Assembly (NCBI GenBank): GCA_026391315.1
Contig: JAPLDT010000048.1
Location: 1 to 64,000, forward strand
Reading direction: 5' to 3'
Length of the DNA: 64,000 nt
Source of the DNA: Bacteroidia bacterium
Lineage (GTDB): Bacteria; Bacteroidota; Bacteroidia; Bacteroidales; Prolixibacteraceae
In this document: one piece after another, positions 16,320-25,534 of the stretch
How positions within the stretch are numbered: position 1 is the stretch's first letter
How the letters are laid out: every line of letters begins with the position of its first letter
The notes under the pieces: model-generated
Databases searched by the model: none
What the model was told of the DNA's origin: nothing
The model's input: only the letters and a program-made list of their open reading frames with translations
Made by a program: the position numbers and the translations under genes

Positions 16320-17669
16320 CTACTGCGTCATTACCTGATAGGAATAGGGAGACAAAGTAAGTTGAGACGTTAAGGTGACCGAAATTCCGGAAAACGCATC
16401 TTTCCAAACTGAACCTGCCAAAGCAGCAGGCAACGGATAATTGACAGTAGCGTTTCGTAAGTTGATAATCATAAGTACGTTCTCGACTCCTGAAGTTTTG
16501 GTAAAAGCGCATATATCTGAATTGCTGTAGGACGCCAGTGTCCCTCTTCGAATCGCGCTGCTATGGTTTCTAAATGCGATGATCTTTTTGTACTCCTCTA
16601 CCATGTTTTGATTTTGATTCCACGTGATTGTTTGACCCCATTTCATCATGGACAACGGATAGCTTGTACCCACTTCCTGACCGTTGTATATCATTGGCAC
16701 GCCCTTCATATACGCTGCTACCAAAAAAGCCGCCATCGAACCGGAACTTCCTCCAAACAGTCCGAGGGGTGGTCCATCCGAGCTGTTTACATCGTGGTTG
16801 GTAATGTACCTTACCACCATATTCCCTTCCCCGGCACCAGCATATTCCGAAGCATTCAGGTAGTCAATTTTCGTGACAGGCTGATTTGCACTGAAAACAG
16901 TTTTCATCTGATCGTAAAAAGGGAATCCAAAGGTGTAATCGAAACCGGATGCAAAATGATTGCTCCGGGTTCCTTCAGCCATCAGCAGGAGTTTATGGGT
17001 TGTGATATTTCTCAGCGTATCAATTGCCTGCTTCCAAAAATCAGCCGGAGGTCCATCGGCATAATCGCATCTGAATCCATCGCAATTGGCCGTATAAACC
17101 CAGTATTTCATCATCCCAATCATCTCGTTGCGCATGGCAGCGCTGGTAAAATTTAGCTGTGCTACATCAAGCCATCCCAGTACAGGACTTACAATATTTC
17201 CTGCGGCATCCTGCTGGTACCAATCTTTGTGCTTGCTGATCCATGCATTGTCCCAGGAAGTATGATTTGCCACCCAGTCCATTATCACGGCCATACCCCG
17301 GCTATGCGCTCCATCAATCAGTTTCCTCAAATCAGTCAGGGTTCCAAATTCACCGTTCACTGCCATGTAATCTTTTACGCAATAGAGAGAATTAATCGCC
17401 TTCAATACGCCAATAGGATAAGTCGGCATCAAATAAATAACATTCACTCCAAGGGCTTTGATCGAGTCAAGACGGTCAATCACACCCTGAAAATTTCGGG
17501 TGGAGCTGAAAGCTCGCATATTTATCTGGTAAATTACAGCATCTCGAGGGTCGGGAACACCCGCAAAAGGAGTACCATACTGAGTCAGCGTTATTTTGAC
17601 CGGATTATCGGCCTTGCTGCAGGAAAAACTTAGCAGGATGAAAATGAAAAATAAAAAATAGTTTCTCAT
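16320..17669 (-). CDS. GH13 alpha-amylase family lipoprotein
   Basis: Surface or periplasmic alpha-glucan hydrolase anchored by lipid (signal MRNYFLFFIFILLSFSC, lipobox at Cys17). The (beta/alpha)8 barrel carries the GH13 signature regions in order: DWVANHT (131-137), GFRCDYAD with nucleophile Asp202, LLMAEGT with acid/base Glu232, and ITNHD with transition-state Asp293. Preceding VIYQINMRAF and YLMPTYPIG are also typical. A short C-terminal beta domain follows. Length 449 fits a minimal amylase. It is the first gene of a two-gene unit with the T9SS cargo protein. No SusC/SusD pair is adjacent, so it is not part of a visible starch utilisation locus. Confidence 0.92.
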   Translation of the reverse strand: MRNYFLFFIFILLSFSCSKADNPVKITLTQYGTPFAGVPDPRDAVIYQINMRAFSSTRNFQGVIDRLDSIKALGVNVIYLMPTYPIGVLKAINSLYCVKDYMAVNGEFGTLTDLRKLIDGAHSRGMAVIMDWVANHTSWDNAWISKHKDWYQQDAAGNIVSPVLGWLDVAQLNFTSAAMRNEMIGMMKYWVYTANCDGFRCDYADGPPADFWKQAIDTLRNITTHKLLLMAEGTRSNHFASGFDYTFGFPFYDQMKTVFSANQPVTKIDYLNASEYAGAGEGNMVVRYITNHDVNSSDGPPLGLFGGSSGSMAAFLVAAYMKGVPMIYNGQEVGTSYPLSMMKWGQTITWNQNQNMVEEYKKIIAFRNHSSAIRRGTLASYSNSDICAFTKTSGVENVLMIINLRNATVNYPLPAALAGSVWKDAFSGISVTLTSQLTLSPYSYQVMTQ

Positions 17670-17885
17670 GGTAGTAAACTGATAATTTTACTTTGATAAT
17701 AATAGTGATTCTTTTGATAAGTATCATTGAAGATTGCCTGAATGGTGCTATTTTTAAACTTAATCCATGACAGGAGATTCTATAACTATAATCACATATG
17801 AAATACCCATGAGAATATTTTCAAATCTAACGAAAATGAATATTTGGGTATTCCATGCGACCTTTAAAAAACAAATTATATACGC

Positions 17886-19445
17886 ATGAAGAATCCGAAA
17901 TTTCTACTGACTGCTTTGCTGCTAATCCTATTGGCATTTCCCGCCTCAGCGAAAGAGGTGTTTTACAATGTACTCGATTTCGGCGCCAAAGGGGATGGCA
18001 AAACCAACGATACCAAGGCGATCAATGCTACCATCGCGGCTGCCTCCAGGAATGGTGGCGGAACAGTCTATTTCCCTGCCGGGAATTTTCTCTCCTTCAC
18101 CATTCGGATGAAAAGCAAAATCACCCTTCATCTCGATCAGGGAGCCGTGTTGATTGGCGATCAGGAAGTGAACGGCGTGGGATATGACCTACCGGAGGAA
18201 GATGCCTGGTACAAAAAGTTTCAGGACTTCGGTCATAGCTATTGGAAAAACAGCCTGATTTATGGTGACAGCCTGCGCGACATTTCAATTATCGGCAATG
18301 GAATGATCTGGGGGAAAGGGTTGTACACCTTCGATAAACCCAATATCAAAGGCTCCGGAAACAAGGCGATCGGCTTAAAGAATTGCTTCAATGTAACAAT
18401 CAAGGATATCTCCATTCTTCATGGTGGTCATTTTTGCATCCTGGCAACTGGGGTGGACAATCTGACCATCGACAATGTTCGTGCCGATGCCGATCGTGAT
18501 GCGTTCGATATCGACTGCTGCAAAAATGTACGCGTTTCCAACTGCAACATCAACTCCCCGACCGACGACGGACTTTGCCTTAAATCCTCATTCGGGCTGG
18601 GATATGCTAAAGCTACCGAGAATGTCACCATCACCAATTGCCACGTCTATGGCTACGACCATGGCACCCTAATGGACGGCACCTTCAAAACCGATTTTAA
18701 AGACGAGGCCCCTAATGCGAACCACAGCATCACAGGACGTTTGAAACTGGGAACCGAGTCGAACGGGGGATTCCGGAACATTGCAATTTCCAACTGTGTT
18801 TTCGAACATTCGCGCGGCATTTGCATCGAAACTGCCGATGGTGGTCTGATTGAAGATGTGGTGATCGACAACATTACCATGAGGGATGTAACCGATACTC
18901 CCTTCTTCATCCGTCTAAATGCCCGCATGCGCGGCCCCGAAGGAACTCCGGTTGGCGTTTGCAGACGCATCACCCTAAGCAACATCAACGTTTTTGATGT
19001 GGGCGGCCGTCCCAAATTCCCCGAAGTGGGAGCCTGCATGGTGATGGGAATTCCCGGTCATTACATCGAAGATTTGACCCTGAGCAATATCCGCATCTAT
19101 TTTCGGGCAGGAGCACCGAAAGAGGCGATTGACAAGGAGGTTCCTCAAAATATCGACGCCTATCCCGACCCCTACAGATGGCACTCCTTGCCTGCTTACG
19201 GGATGTACTTCAGATACGTGAAAGGGCTAAGGGTGAGTGATGTGGTGATTCGCTATATGAATCGGGATGAGCGTCCTGCCTTTGTGCTGGAGGATGTTCA
19301 TGATGCCACTTTTTACAATATAGATTCCCAAAAAGGGGATGGCGCACCTCAGTTTATCCTGAAAAACGCAACCAACTTCTCCACCCATCAGGTTAACGGC
19401 GTGGCAGATACGAAAGTTAATAAGGCGGAGAAGAAAGAGCTTTAG
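17886..19445 (+). CDS. GH28-family polygalacturonase-like glycosidase
   Basis: Secreted right-handed beta-helix hydrolase of family 28 (polygalacturonase, rhamnogalacturonase or a related exo-enzyme). The signal peptide MKNPKFLLTALLLILLAFPASA is followed by VLDFGAKGDGKTNDTKAI, the usual first helix turn with the pectate lyase superfamily opening. Catalytic-region elements are DADRDAFDID (201-210), PTDDGLCLKS with paired Asp227-Asp228, an HG within YGYDHGTLMDG in place of the GHG loop, and GRLKLGT in place of RIK. The deviations suggest a substrate other than plain homogalacturonan. It is transcribed divergently from the amylase gene, with 216 bases between. Confidence 0.88.
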   Translation: MKNPKFLLTALLLILLAFPASAKEVFYNVLDFGAKGDGKTNDTKAINATIAAASRNGGGTVYFPAGNFLSFTIRMKSKITLHLDQGAVLIGDQEVNGVGYDLPEEDAWYKKFQDFGHSYWKNSLIYGDSLRDISIIGNGMIWGKGLYTFDKPNIKGSGNKAIGLKNCFNVTIKDISILHGGHFCILATGVDNLTIDNVRADADRDAFDIDCCKNVRVSNCNINSPTDDGLCLKSSFGLGYAKATENVTITNCHVYGYDHGTLMDGTFKTDFKDEAPNANHSITGRLKLGTESNGGFRNIAISNCVFEHSRGICIETADGGLIEDVVIDNITMRDVTDTPFFIRLNARMRGPEGTPVGVCRRITLSNINVFDVGGRPKFPEVGACMVMGIPGHYIEDLTLSNIRIYFRAGAPKEAIDKEVPQNIDAYPDPYRWHSLPAYGMYFRYVKGLRVSDVVIRYMNRDERPAFVLEDVHDATFYNIDSQKGDGAPQFILKNATNFSTHQVNGVADTKVNKAEKKEL

Positions 19446-19463
19446 GAAGCCGATTGCTGACTA

Positions 19464-20276
19464 TTACTGCTCGATTTCTTTTTTGATACCATTCGTAATA
19501 ACCCCAATCTTACCGTTGGATATTATTTTGGAATCTATCTTTACGATGGGCAAAACACCTTTGGTCGTGCTTGTTATAAATACCTCATCAGCAGACAGTA
19601 AGTCTTCAATCTTAAAATCAGTTTCCTGAATGTAATAGCCTTTTAATTGTAAGATCCTTTTTCTGGTTACACCTGCCAGTATTTTAGATTTGGGCGTATA
19701 AACGCAATTGTCTTTCACATAAAAAACATTGCTCCTCGAACATTCACGAACCCAGTTCCTATCGGTATACAACACTTCCGCAGCGCCGCTTTCTGCGAGT
19801 TTTTGGGATAAACTGACAGACCGGATGTAGTTGATCGTTTTGGCCTCCGGGACCTCCCGCTGGTATTTCGCCGTGATCAGACTTGCGCCGTTTTTCCAGG
19901 CATCCGGCCATTTAACTTCAAATGGTTTGTTGATCAGGATCAGCGTGGATTTGTCAGTTGATAATGTAAAATCATCGGTCGAAGAACCCCCTGTAAGAAT
20001 AATTTTTACAGATGAATTTTGGATATCATTTTTTGCTACCAATTGAGCCACAATTTCAGACAATTCCTCTTTGCTAAAAGACAGGCCAAGACCTAGCAAT
20101 TCTGCAGAGTGAATAAACCGGTCCAAATGAAAAGACAAAAAGCGGGGATCCCGATCCCTTACCAGGAAGAAATCAAAAACAGCATATCCTCTTTGGATAA
20201 TCAAATCCGAAACATGAACAGAAGATTGGCTAAAGGGAATATACTCCCCGTTGATAAAAGTGAAATTGCTATCCAT
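19464..20276 (-). CDS. Class IV aminotransferase (D-amino acid / branched-chain type)
   Basis: PLP-dependent fold-type IV aminotransferase of 270 residues, similar to D-alanine aminotransferase, branched-chain aminotransferase and 4-amino-4-deoxychorismate lyase. The internal aldimine lysine is in AKTINYIRSV and the PLP-binding glutamate is in WVRECSRSNVF; ITSTTKGVLPI near the C-terminus binds phosphate. The start FTFINGEYIPFSQSSVHVSD is a family start. The typical branched-chain arginine/tyrosine set cannot be judged by eye, so D-amino acid transaminase is a leading but unproven choice. Standing alone between GH28 and a repeat element, context adds nothing. Confidence 0.83.
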   Translation of the reverse strand: MDSNFTFINGEYIPFSQSSVHVSDLIIQRGYAVFDFFLVRDRDPRFLSFHLDRFIHSAELLGLGLSFSKEELSEIVAQLVAKNDIQNSSVKIILTGGSSTDDFTLSTDKSTLILINKPFEVKWPDAWKNGASLITAKYQREVPEAKTINYIRSVSLSQKLAESGAAEVLYTDRNWVRECSRSNVFYVKDNCVYTPKSKILAGVTRKRILQLKGYYIQETDFKIEDLLSADEVFITSTTKGVLPIVKIDSKIISNGKIGVITNGIKKEIEQ

Positions 20277-20383
20277 TGTTTAGAAAATTATCTGATTACG
20301 AAGATGGTCATAAATTGTAAACTTTTATAAAGAAAATCTTCAACTATATAAAATCACTGGTTTCCGGTAAAATACAAACATTA

Positions 20384-20640
20384 TTGTATCCTGATTTATT
20401 TCGTCCCTACGGGACTAAAGGGATACGGGTTGTTTCTGCTTTCTATAAATATTATGTCCCTACGGGACAGTCCAGCATGAACAAGATGTTTGTAGAAATC
20501 AAATATCGATATTTCAGACGGTCCAACATGGATATGATGTTTGCAAAAATCAAATTACGATATATCAGACCGTCCCGTAGGGACATAATATTTATAGAAA
20601 GAAAATTAAGAAATCGTAATTAGTCCCGTCGGGACGAAAT
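20384..20640. repeat. Nested inverted-repeat element with 51-base tandem units
   Basis: The outer arms are ATTTCGTCCCTACGGGACTA (starting 20398) and its complement at 20620-20640, with one mismatch over 21 bases. The inner arms are a perfect 30-base inverted repeat at 20439-20468 and 20572-20601. Between them are two tandem copies of a 51-base unit (20471-20521 and 20522-20572; 41 of 51 bases identical by my count), and the inner arms themselves look like diverged units. One frame (+, 20384-20623) stays open through all units and encodes repeats such as NKMFVEIKYRYF and DMMFAKIKLRYI. No start signal or family supports a real protein. Confidence 0.65.
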
Positions 20641-20680
20641 ATTTTTTACCGAACAGCCATGAATTCCAAGCTCTTTATAA

Positions 20681-21880
20681 CTACGTTTTCAATACATAAT
20701 TGTCCACCACCCATGCGGCAAACGGGAAACTACAGGTAAATGCAGGAGATACAGCATTCAGGACATGGATGGAATCATGGTCTCCTTCCACCACGAAATC
20801 CATGATCAACTCCCGGGTTTGTTTATTGAGCAGTTGAGCACGAATCCCCGGCTTTCCCCATTCAGTGAAGCCTTTTACATCAATTTTTTTGACCAGATCC
20901 TGCGCCAGACCTGCAAAATAGCTCTTTTTGTATTTTTTTATCTCCTCCAGGGCGATGTTCCTGAAATTAAATGAATTTCTCAGGAACAGGGATGCTTCCC
21001 ATGATAAAATAGATGCCATTTCGCCCGGACTGAACCGGTCGAAACCTTGGTAATTTTCCCTCCAAAAAGCTGGGGTGGAAGTTGGCCCGATTTTCACAGT
21101 TCCGTCAACTGTAACTGTAAAGTGCACCCCCAGCCACGGATTTTTCAGGTTGGGAACGGGATATACATTTGTCGTAACCGGGATTTCATTCCCATGATAT
21201 TTCAGATAGACCCCTTTGAACGGAATAATGGTATATCTTTCCGAAAAGCCGAAGTCCCCGGCTACTTTATCCGCATACAATCCTGCTGCATTGATGATCT
21301 TGGTTGCAGTAAAAGTATTGCCTAAAGTGGTTTTGATGTGGTTCCCTTCCTGTCGGGATTGATATCCTTCACCGAAAAAGAACTCTATTCCCTTAGCTTT
21401 CAGTTCGTTTTTAATTGCATGAGTAACTTCGGAAGGATCTACAGTGGCTGTATTGGGTGAGTACAAGGCATGCTTAAACGTTTTCACATTGGGGTCAATT
21501 TCAAACAACTCTTTTTCATCAATCAATTTGACCTCAACGCCATTGACTTTCCCCCGTTTTTCAAGTTCAAAAAGTGCGGGTAGCTCGCTTTCGTCCTTCG
21601 CTACAACTACCTTTTTACACTCATTGATCTTTAGGTTGTTGGCATAGCAATATTCCCTTAACTGACGGTTACCGTCCCTTGTGAATTTTGCCTTCAAGGT
21701 GTCAGCTGAATAATAAAATCCTGCATGCAGTACGCCGCTGTTCCGTCCACTGCCATGGTAGGCAACATCAGCTTCTTTTTCCAGCACAGCAATCCCGGAA
21801 CCGGGGAATCTGCTCCTCAACTCTCTTGCAATGGCCAGACCTACTATTCCTCCCCCAATAATCAGATAATCAAAATGCAT
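20681..21880 (-). CDS. lhgO: L-2-hydroxyglutarate oxidase
   Basis: FAD-dependent oxidase of the DAO superfamily that oxidises L-2-hydroxyglutarate to 2-oxoglutarate, feeding electrons to O2 or the quinone pool. The N-terminal dinucleotide fold is IIGGGIVGLAIARELRSRFP, followed by SGRNSGVLHAGFYY (FAD contact, family hallmark), NAAGLYADKVA, and a C-terminal GKPGIRAQLL and FNAVSPAFT-type segment (here LNAVSPAFTCSFPFA). The start at 21880 gives MHFDYLIIGGG; upstream codons to 22003 do not look coding. Length 399 fits LhgO (about 400). Neighbours do not form an obvious pathway. Confidence 0.88.
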   Translation of the reverse strand: MHFDYLIIGGGIVGLAIARELRSRFPGSGIAVLEKEADVAYHGSGRNSGVLHAGFYYSADTLKAKFTRDGNRQLREYCYANNLKINECKKVVVAKDESELPALFELEKRGKVNGVEVKLIDEKELFEIDPNVKTFKHALYSPNTATVDPSEVTHAIKNELKAKGIEFFFGEGYQSRQEGNHIKTTLGNTFTATKIINAAGLYADKVAGDFGFSERYTIIPFKGVYLKYHGNEIPVTTNVYPVPNLKNPWLGVHFTVTVDGTVKIGPTSTPAFWRENYQGFDRFSPGEMASILSWEASLFLRNSFNFRNIALEEIKKYKKSYFAGLAQDLVKKIDVKGFTEWGKPGIRAQLLNKQTRELIMDFVVEGDHDSIHVLNAVSPAFTCSFPFAAWVVDNYVLKT

Positions 21881-22053
21881 AAATATATTTCCATTTAAAT
21901 CAGTTTTCGCCCTTCCACAGATTATTTTCTTTTGCCCGGAGGGCATCAATGTCAATAGAAAATGCATTCCGAAGATCCGTTTTCCCCGGCAGGGGATAGA
22001 CAATCGACATGAATATCAATTTATTAAGCCAAATCATATCCCGCCAAAAGGAT

Positions 22054-22677
22054 TCAGATTTTCATTGCGATGTTTCTTAAACTTTCCAATGTTTTCAGCG
22101 GATTGGATACAATCACACTATTTGCCAGCCATGCCGGAATTTCTCCGGCAGGATCTGCATGAAACTGGTAGACTACCTGAATCGTACCAGGAGCAATTTC
22201 ATCAAGATCCCAGAAACCGGAACCGTTGTATACCCGGATATAACCTTTGTTCTCCTGCTTGTAATCACCACGAGGGGTCAATTTGATCCTGGCGCGCTTG
22301 CCATTTTCGGAAAAAGTAGTATTCGCCTCATAGATGGCGTCCCGGTGGGTGACCGGCCACGGAGTTGGGATGGTAATGTAATGAATGTCGCTGTATTTAC
22401 CTTTTTGCTCAAGAACCTCAGCGCCACTGCAATTCGGAAAGTTGACGGGATAATTCTTTACATCCATAATGACATCTAACACTCTTGTCAATGAGGTATT
22501 TGAGATGGTAACCATTCCTCTGAACTCTTCGAATGGCGAACCGGCTACATTCCGGGTAAATATTTTAACTCCTGACTCCTCTCTCCTTAACTTCCAATCC
22601 GTAGTTACACCCGTGTTGATGGTGAGGAGTAAAAAAACGGAAAGCAAAGATCTAATGAACAACATACAATTCAACAT
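22054..22677 (-). CDS. START-domain lipid-binding protein
   Basis: Exported protein of about 207 residues with a single START domain, a helix-grip fold that binds lipids or other hydrophobic ligands. A signal sequence (MLNCMLFIRSLLSVFLLLTINTG) precedes WKLRREESGVKIFTRNVAGSPFEEFRG, typical of START proteins, then VMDVKNYPVNFPNCSGAEVLE, YITIPTPWPVTHRD and LTPRGDYKQENKGYIRV. The C-terminal helix IPAWLANSVIVSNPLKTLESLR is the usual lid helix. An upstream ATG at 22701 is possible. The ligand is unknown; bacterial homologues are generally uncharacterised. A TATTTTTG box (22735-22742, minus strand) precedes the gene. Confidence 0.82.
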   Translation of the reverse strand: MLNCMLFIRSLLSVFLLLTINTGVTTDWKLRREESGVKIFTRNVAGSPFEEFRGMVTISNTSLTRVLDVIMDVKNYPVNFPNCSGAEVLEQKGKYSDIHYITIPTPWPVTHRDAIYEANTTFSENGKRARIKLTPRGDYKQENKGYIRVYNGSGFWDLDEIAPGTIQVVYQFHADPAGEIPAWLANSVIVSNPLKTLESLRNIAMKI

Positions 22678-23067
22678 TTTTTTTATGGCCTGACTGACCA
22701 AAGTCCTATAAAAAATCCCTGCCGTTGCAGGTTACAAAAATAGTTAACAATTTCATTGGCTAACGTGCCAGATGAAAAAATTATACAAAATTAAAATTTG
22801 ATTCCAACTCATAATAACCGAAAGATTCTCCCATTCTGATCCCATTTTTTGGAAATCACCAAACGAATTGTAAAGAATGACACTTAACATAGACCTGATT
22901 ATCTATTTTTCACACCTAAGGATTTGTTTCAGGAACAGGCAGTAACCCGAAAAGTGTGAATTATGCAAATCTTTCTCAAAATTGTATAACATTAATTGTG
23001 AAATACTTGCATATTTTGAGGCAATTTAGTCCCTTCCATTTTTATTCCTGCCCTAAAAGGAGCTGAG
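22678..23067. other. Divergent intergenic region, no gene seen
   Basis: It separates the START-protein gene and the histidine kinase gene and must hold both promoters. TATTTTTG at 22735-22742 on the minus strand is an exact -7 match for the START gene. For the kinase I see only a 7-of-8 TATTTTG. The kinase start is preceded by AAGGAG seven bases upstream, an unusually good ribosome binding site for this genome. Confidence 0.35.
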
Positions 23068-25449
23068 ATGCCGAAGCAAAAAATATCAAAACCAGCTATG
23101 CTACATCGCGAGAACGATGCAGCCATTGAACTTGCCATGAAGGCTGCAAACATGGCATGGTGGAAAGTGGATCTGATTTCCGGAGATGTTACTTTCGGAG
23201 AACGCAAAGCTGAGATGTTGGGTTACCCAAGTGAAGCGTTTAAAAATTACAGAGATTTTCTCTCATTGATCCATCCTGAGGATGCGAGGAGGGTTGTGGA
23301 CGCGATGAAAAGCCATCTGGAAGGATCCGTTGATAAATACGAATCCGAGTACCGCGTCCTAACCAAATCTGATGGTTATAAATGGGTTTACGGTAATGGG
23401 TCTGTCGTAAAAAAGGATAGCAACGGAAAACCACTCACTATTGCCGGTCTTGTTATCGACATTAGCGACCGCAAACTGGCTGAAGAATTGCTCAAAACCT
23501 CTGAAACAAGGTATCGCAGGCTTTTTGAGACAGCAAAGGACGGAATTATCATTCTCGATGCAGAAACAGGAATGATCATGGATGTCAATCCATTTTTGAT
23601 CGATTTGCTGGGTTATGATAAGGATCAATTTCTTGAAAAGGAAATCTGGGAAATCGGAGTTTTTAAGGATATTCTTGCCAATTATGGTAAGTTCAAGGAG
23701 TTACAAATAAAGGAATATGTGCGATATGAAAATCTGCCACTTGAAACTGCACATGGGAGAAAGATCAATGTGGAATTTGTCAGCAACCTCTATCAAGAGA
23801 ATCATAAAAGTGTAATACAATGCAATATCAGAGATATAACTAAACGAAAAAAAGCGGAGTTAGCCCATCATCAAAGCGAGGAGAGATTCAATCTGATCAT
23901 GGAACATTCCGCCGAAGCTATATTCGTTTTAGACCATAATGGCAGGTATTTATTTTTGAACAAGGCTGTAACTGACATGGTTGGATATACTGAAGAAGAA
24001 ATTAAACAAAAATCTATTGCGGACCTTGTCCCAAAAAACAGGCGTCATCAGTTTCATAATCTTTTTGAAGAGGTACTCAGCAAAGGCAAAATATTTGTAG
24101 AGATAGAACTGATAAGTAAAAACGGAGATCATATTTCATCTGATTTCAATGCTGTTTTGTTACCCAATGGATTGGTGTATGGCAGTTGTAAGGATATATC
24201 AACCAGCAAGGAGAACGAACTTTTACTCAAACAAAAAAGCAGGCAATTAAAAGAACAAAATAAAGAATACCAGCATTTGAACAAAGAGCTTGTCCAGACC
24301 AACCTGCAATTAATCATTGCCAAGGAAAAAGCCGAGGAGAACGATAGCCTTAAAACAGCTTTCTTGCAAAATATGAGCCATGAAATACGAACACCGATGA
24401 ATGGCATACTCGGATTTTCAGAATTGCTGAAAAGTCCTCATTTATCTGATAAAGAGCAGCAAGAATTTATTCTGATTATCGAGCAGAGCGGCCAGCGAAT
24501 GCTCAATATTATCAATGATATCGTTAATATTTCGAAAATTGAAACTGGGCAGATTGACCTTTACCTACAAAACACGGATGTGAACGAACTACTGAGGCAT
24601 CTTTATACAATTTTCAAACCCGAATCAGAATCCCTGGGTTTGGAATTAAATTACTTACCTGGCCTTCCGGACAAATATTGTATGATTGAAACTGACAAGA
24701 CAAAATTAACGCAGGTATTGTCCAACCTCATTAAAAATGCGATAAAATTTACTTCCGCCGGATCCATTGATTTTGGATATCACCTGAAGCAAAAAGTTTT
24801 GGAGTTTTATGTGTATGATACTGGTATAGGCATTGCACCTGAAATGAGTGAAATCATTTTTGAACGCTTCAGACAAGTTGATATGTCGCTTGCCCGAAAT
24901 TTCGAAGGAGCTGGGTTGGGACTCGCCATCTCCAAAGCATTTATCATGAAACTCGGTGGCAAAATATGGGTGAAATCGGAACTTGGTAAAGGAGCGAAAT
25001 TCCATTTCATTATTCCCTATTGTGTACCTGCGCTAAAACATGCCGAAATACAGATTCAGAAAAACCCGGGTGGGAGGTTGCAAAATATCAATATCTTAAT
25101 CACTGAAGATGATGCTAACAGCATGTTGGTGCTAAGAAAGAAGCTGGAAATTGAAAAAGCCAACCTGTTTTTTGCAGTAAATGGGCAAGAGGCTGTAGAT
25201 GTTGTAAGGGCCACACCCGAATTACAATTGGTGCTAATGGATTTAAAAATGCCGGTCATGGATGGCTTTGAAGCTATAAAGGTGATCAAACAAATAAGAC
25301 CGGAACTATACATTATTGCTCAAAGCGCGTATGTCTTCTCCAATGATCAGGATCGGGCCAGAAAATCAGGCTGTAATGAGTTTATTGAAAAACCAATAAA
25401 AATGGAACAGTTGATAGAGCTCATCAACAAGCATTTTGGAAATTCGTAA
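23068..25449 (+). CDS. Hybrid sensor histidine kinase (three PAS, HisKA, HATPase, receiver)
   Basis: Cytosolic sensor kinase without membrane spans. The domain order over 793 residues is PAS (about 15-138), PAS (142-265), PAS (270-390), a short coiled coil (390-430), HisKA with phospho-histidine in MSHEIRTPMNG (near residue 437), HATPase_c with NLIKNAIKFT, DTGIGIAPE and GAGLGLAISK, and a receiver (about 675-793) with phospho-acceptor Asp725 in VLMDLKMPVMDG and Lys in EKPIK. It should sense a soluble or redox/ligand signal through PAS and pass phosphate to its own receiver. There is no HPt or output regulator next to it. An AAGGAG ribosome binding site supports the ATG at 23068. Confidence 0.93.
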   Translation: MPKQKISKPAMLHRENDAAIELAMKAANMAWWKVDLISGDVTFGERKAEMLGYPSEAFKNYRDFLSLIHPEDARRVVDAMKSHLEGSVDKYESEYRVLTKSDGYKWVYGNGSVVKKDSNGKPLTIAGLVIDISDRKLAEELLKTSETRYRRLFETAKDGIIILDAETGMIMDVNPFLIDLLGYDKDQFLEKEIWEIGVFKDILANYGKFKELQIKEYVRYENLPLETAHGRKINVEFVSNLYQENHKSVIQCNIRDITKRKKAELAHHQSEERFNLIMEHSAEAIFVLDHNGRYLFLNKAVTDMVGYTEEEIKQKSIADLVPKNRRHQFHNLFEEVLSKGKIFVEIELISKNGDHISSDFNAVLLPNGLVYGSCKDISTSKENELLLKQKSRQLKEQNKEYQHLNKELVQTNLQLIIAKEKAEENDSLKTAFLQNMSHEIRTPMNGILGFSELLKSPHLSDKEQQEFILIIEQSGQRMLNIINDIVNISKIETGQIDLYLQNTDVNELLRHLYTIFKPESESLGLELNYLPGLPDKYCMIETDKTKLTQVLSNLIKNAIKFTSAGSIDFGYHLKQKVLEFYVYDTGIGIAPEMSEIIFERFRQVDMSLARNFEGAGLGLAISKAFIMKLGGKIWVKSELGKGAKFHFIIPYCVPALKHAEIQIQKNPGGRLQNINILITEDDANSMLVLRKKLEIEKANLFFAVNGQEAVDVVRATPELQLVLMDLKMPVMDGFEAIKVIKQIRPELYIIAQSAYVFSNDQDRARKSGCNEFIEKPIKMEQLIELINKHFGNS

Positions 25450-25534
25450 ACAACGACCGCTTAAACTCTGGTTCGAATTTGGAATTCCATCTCCCTGTTG
25501 AAACAAAAAATACCTATTCATTATCTTTGAATTC

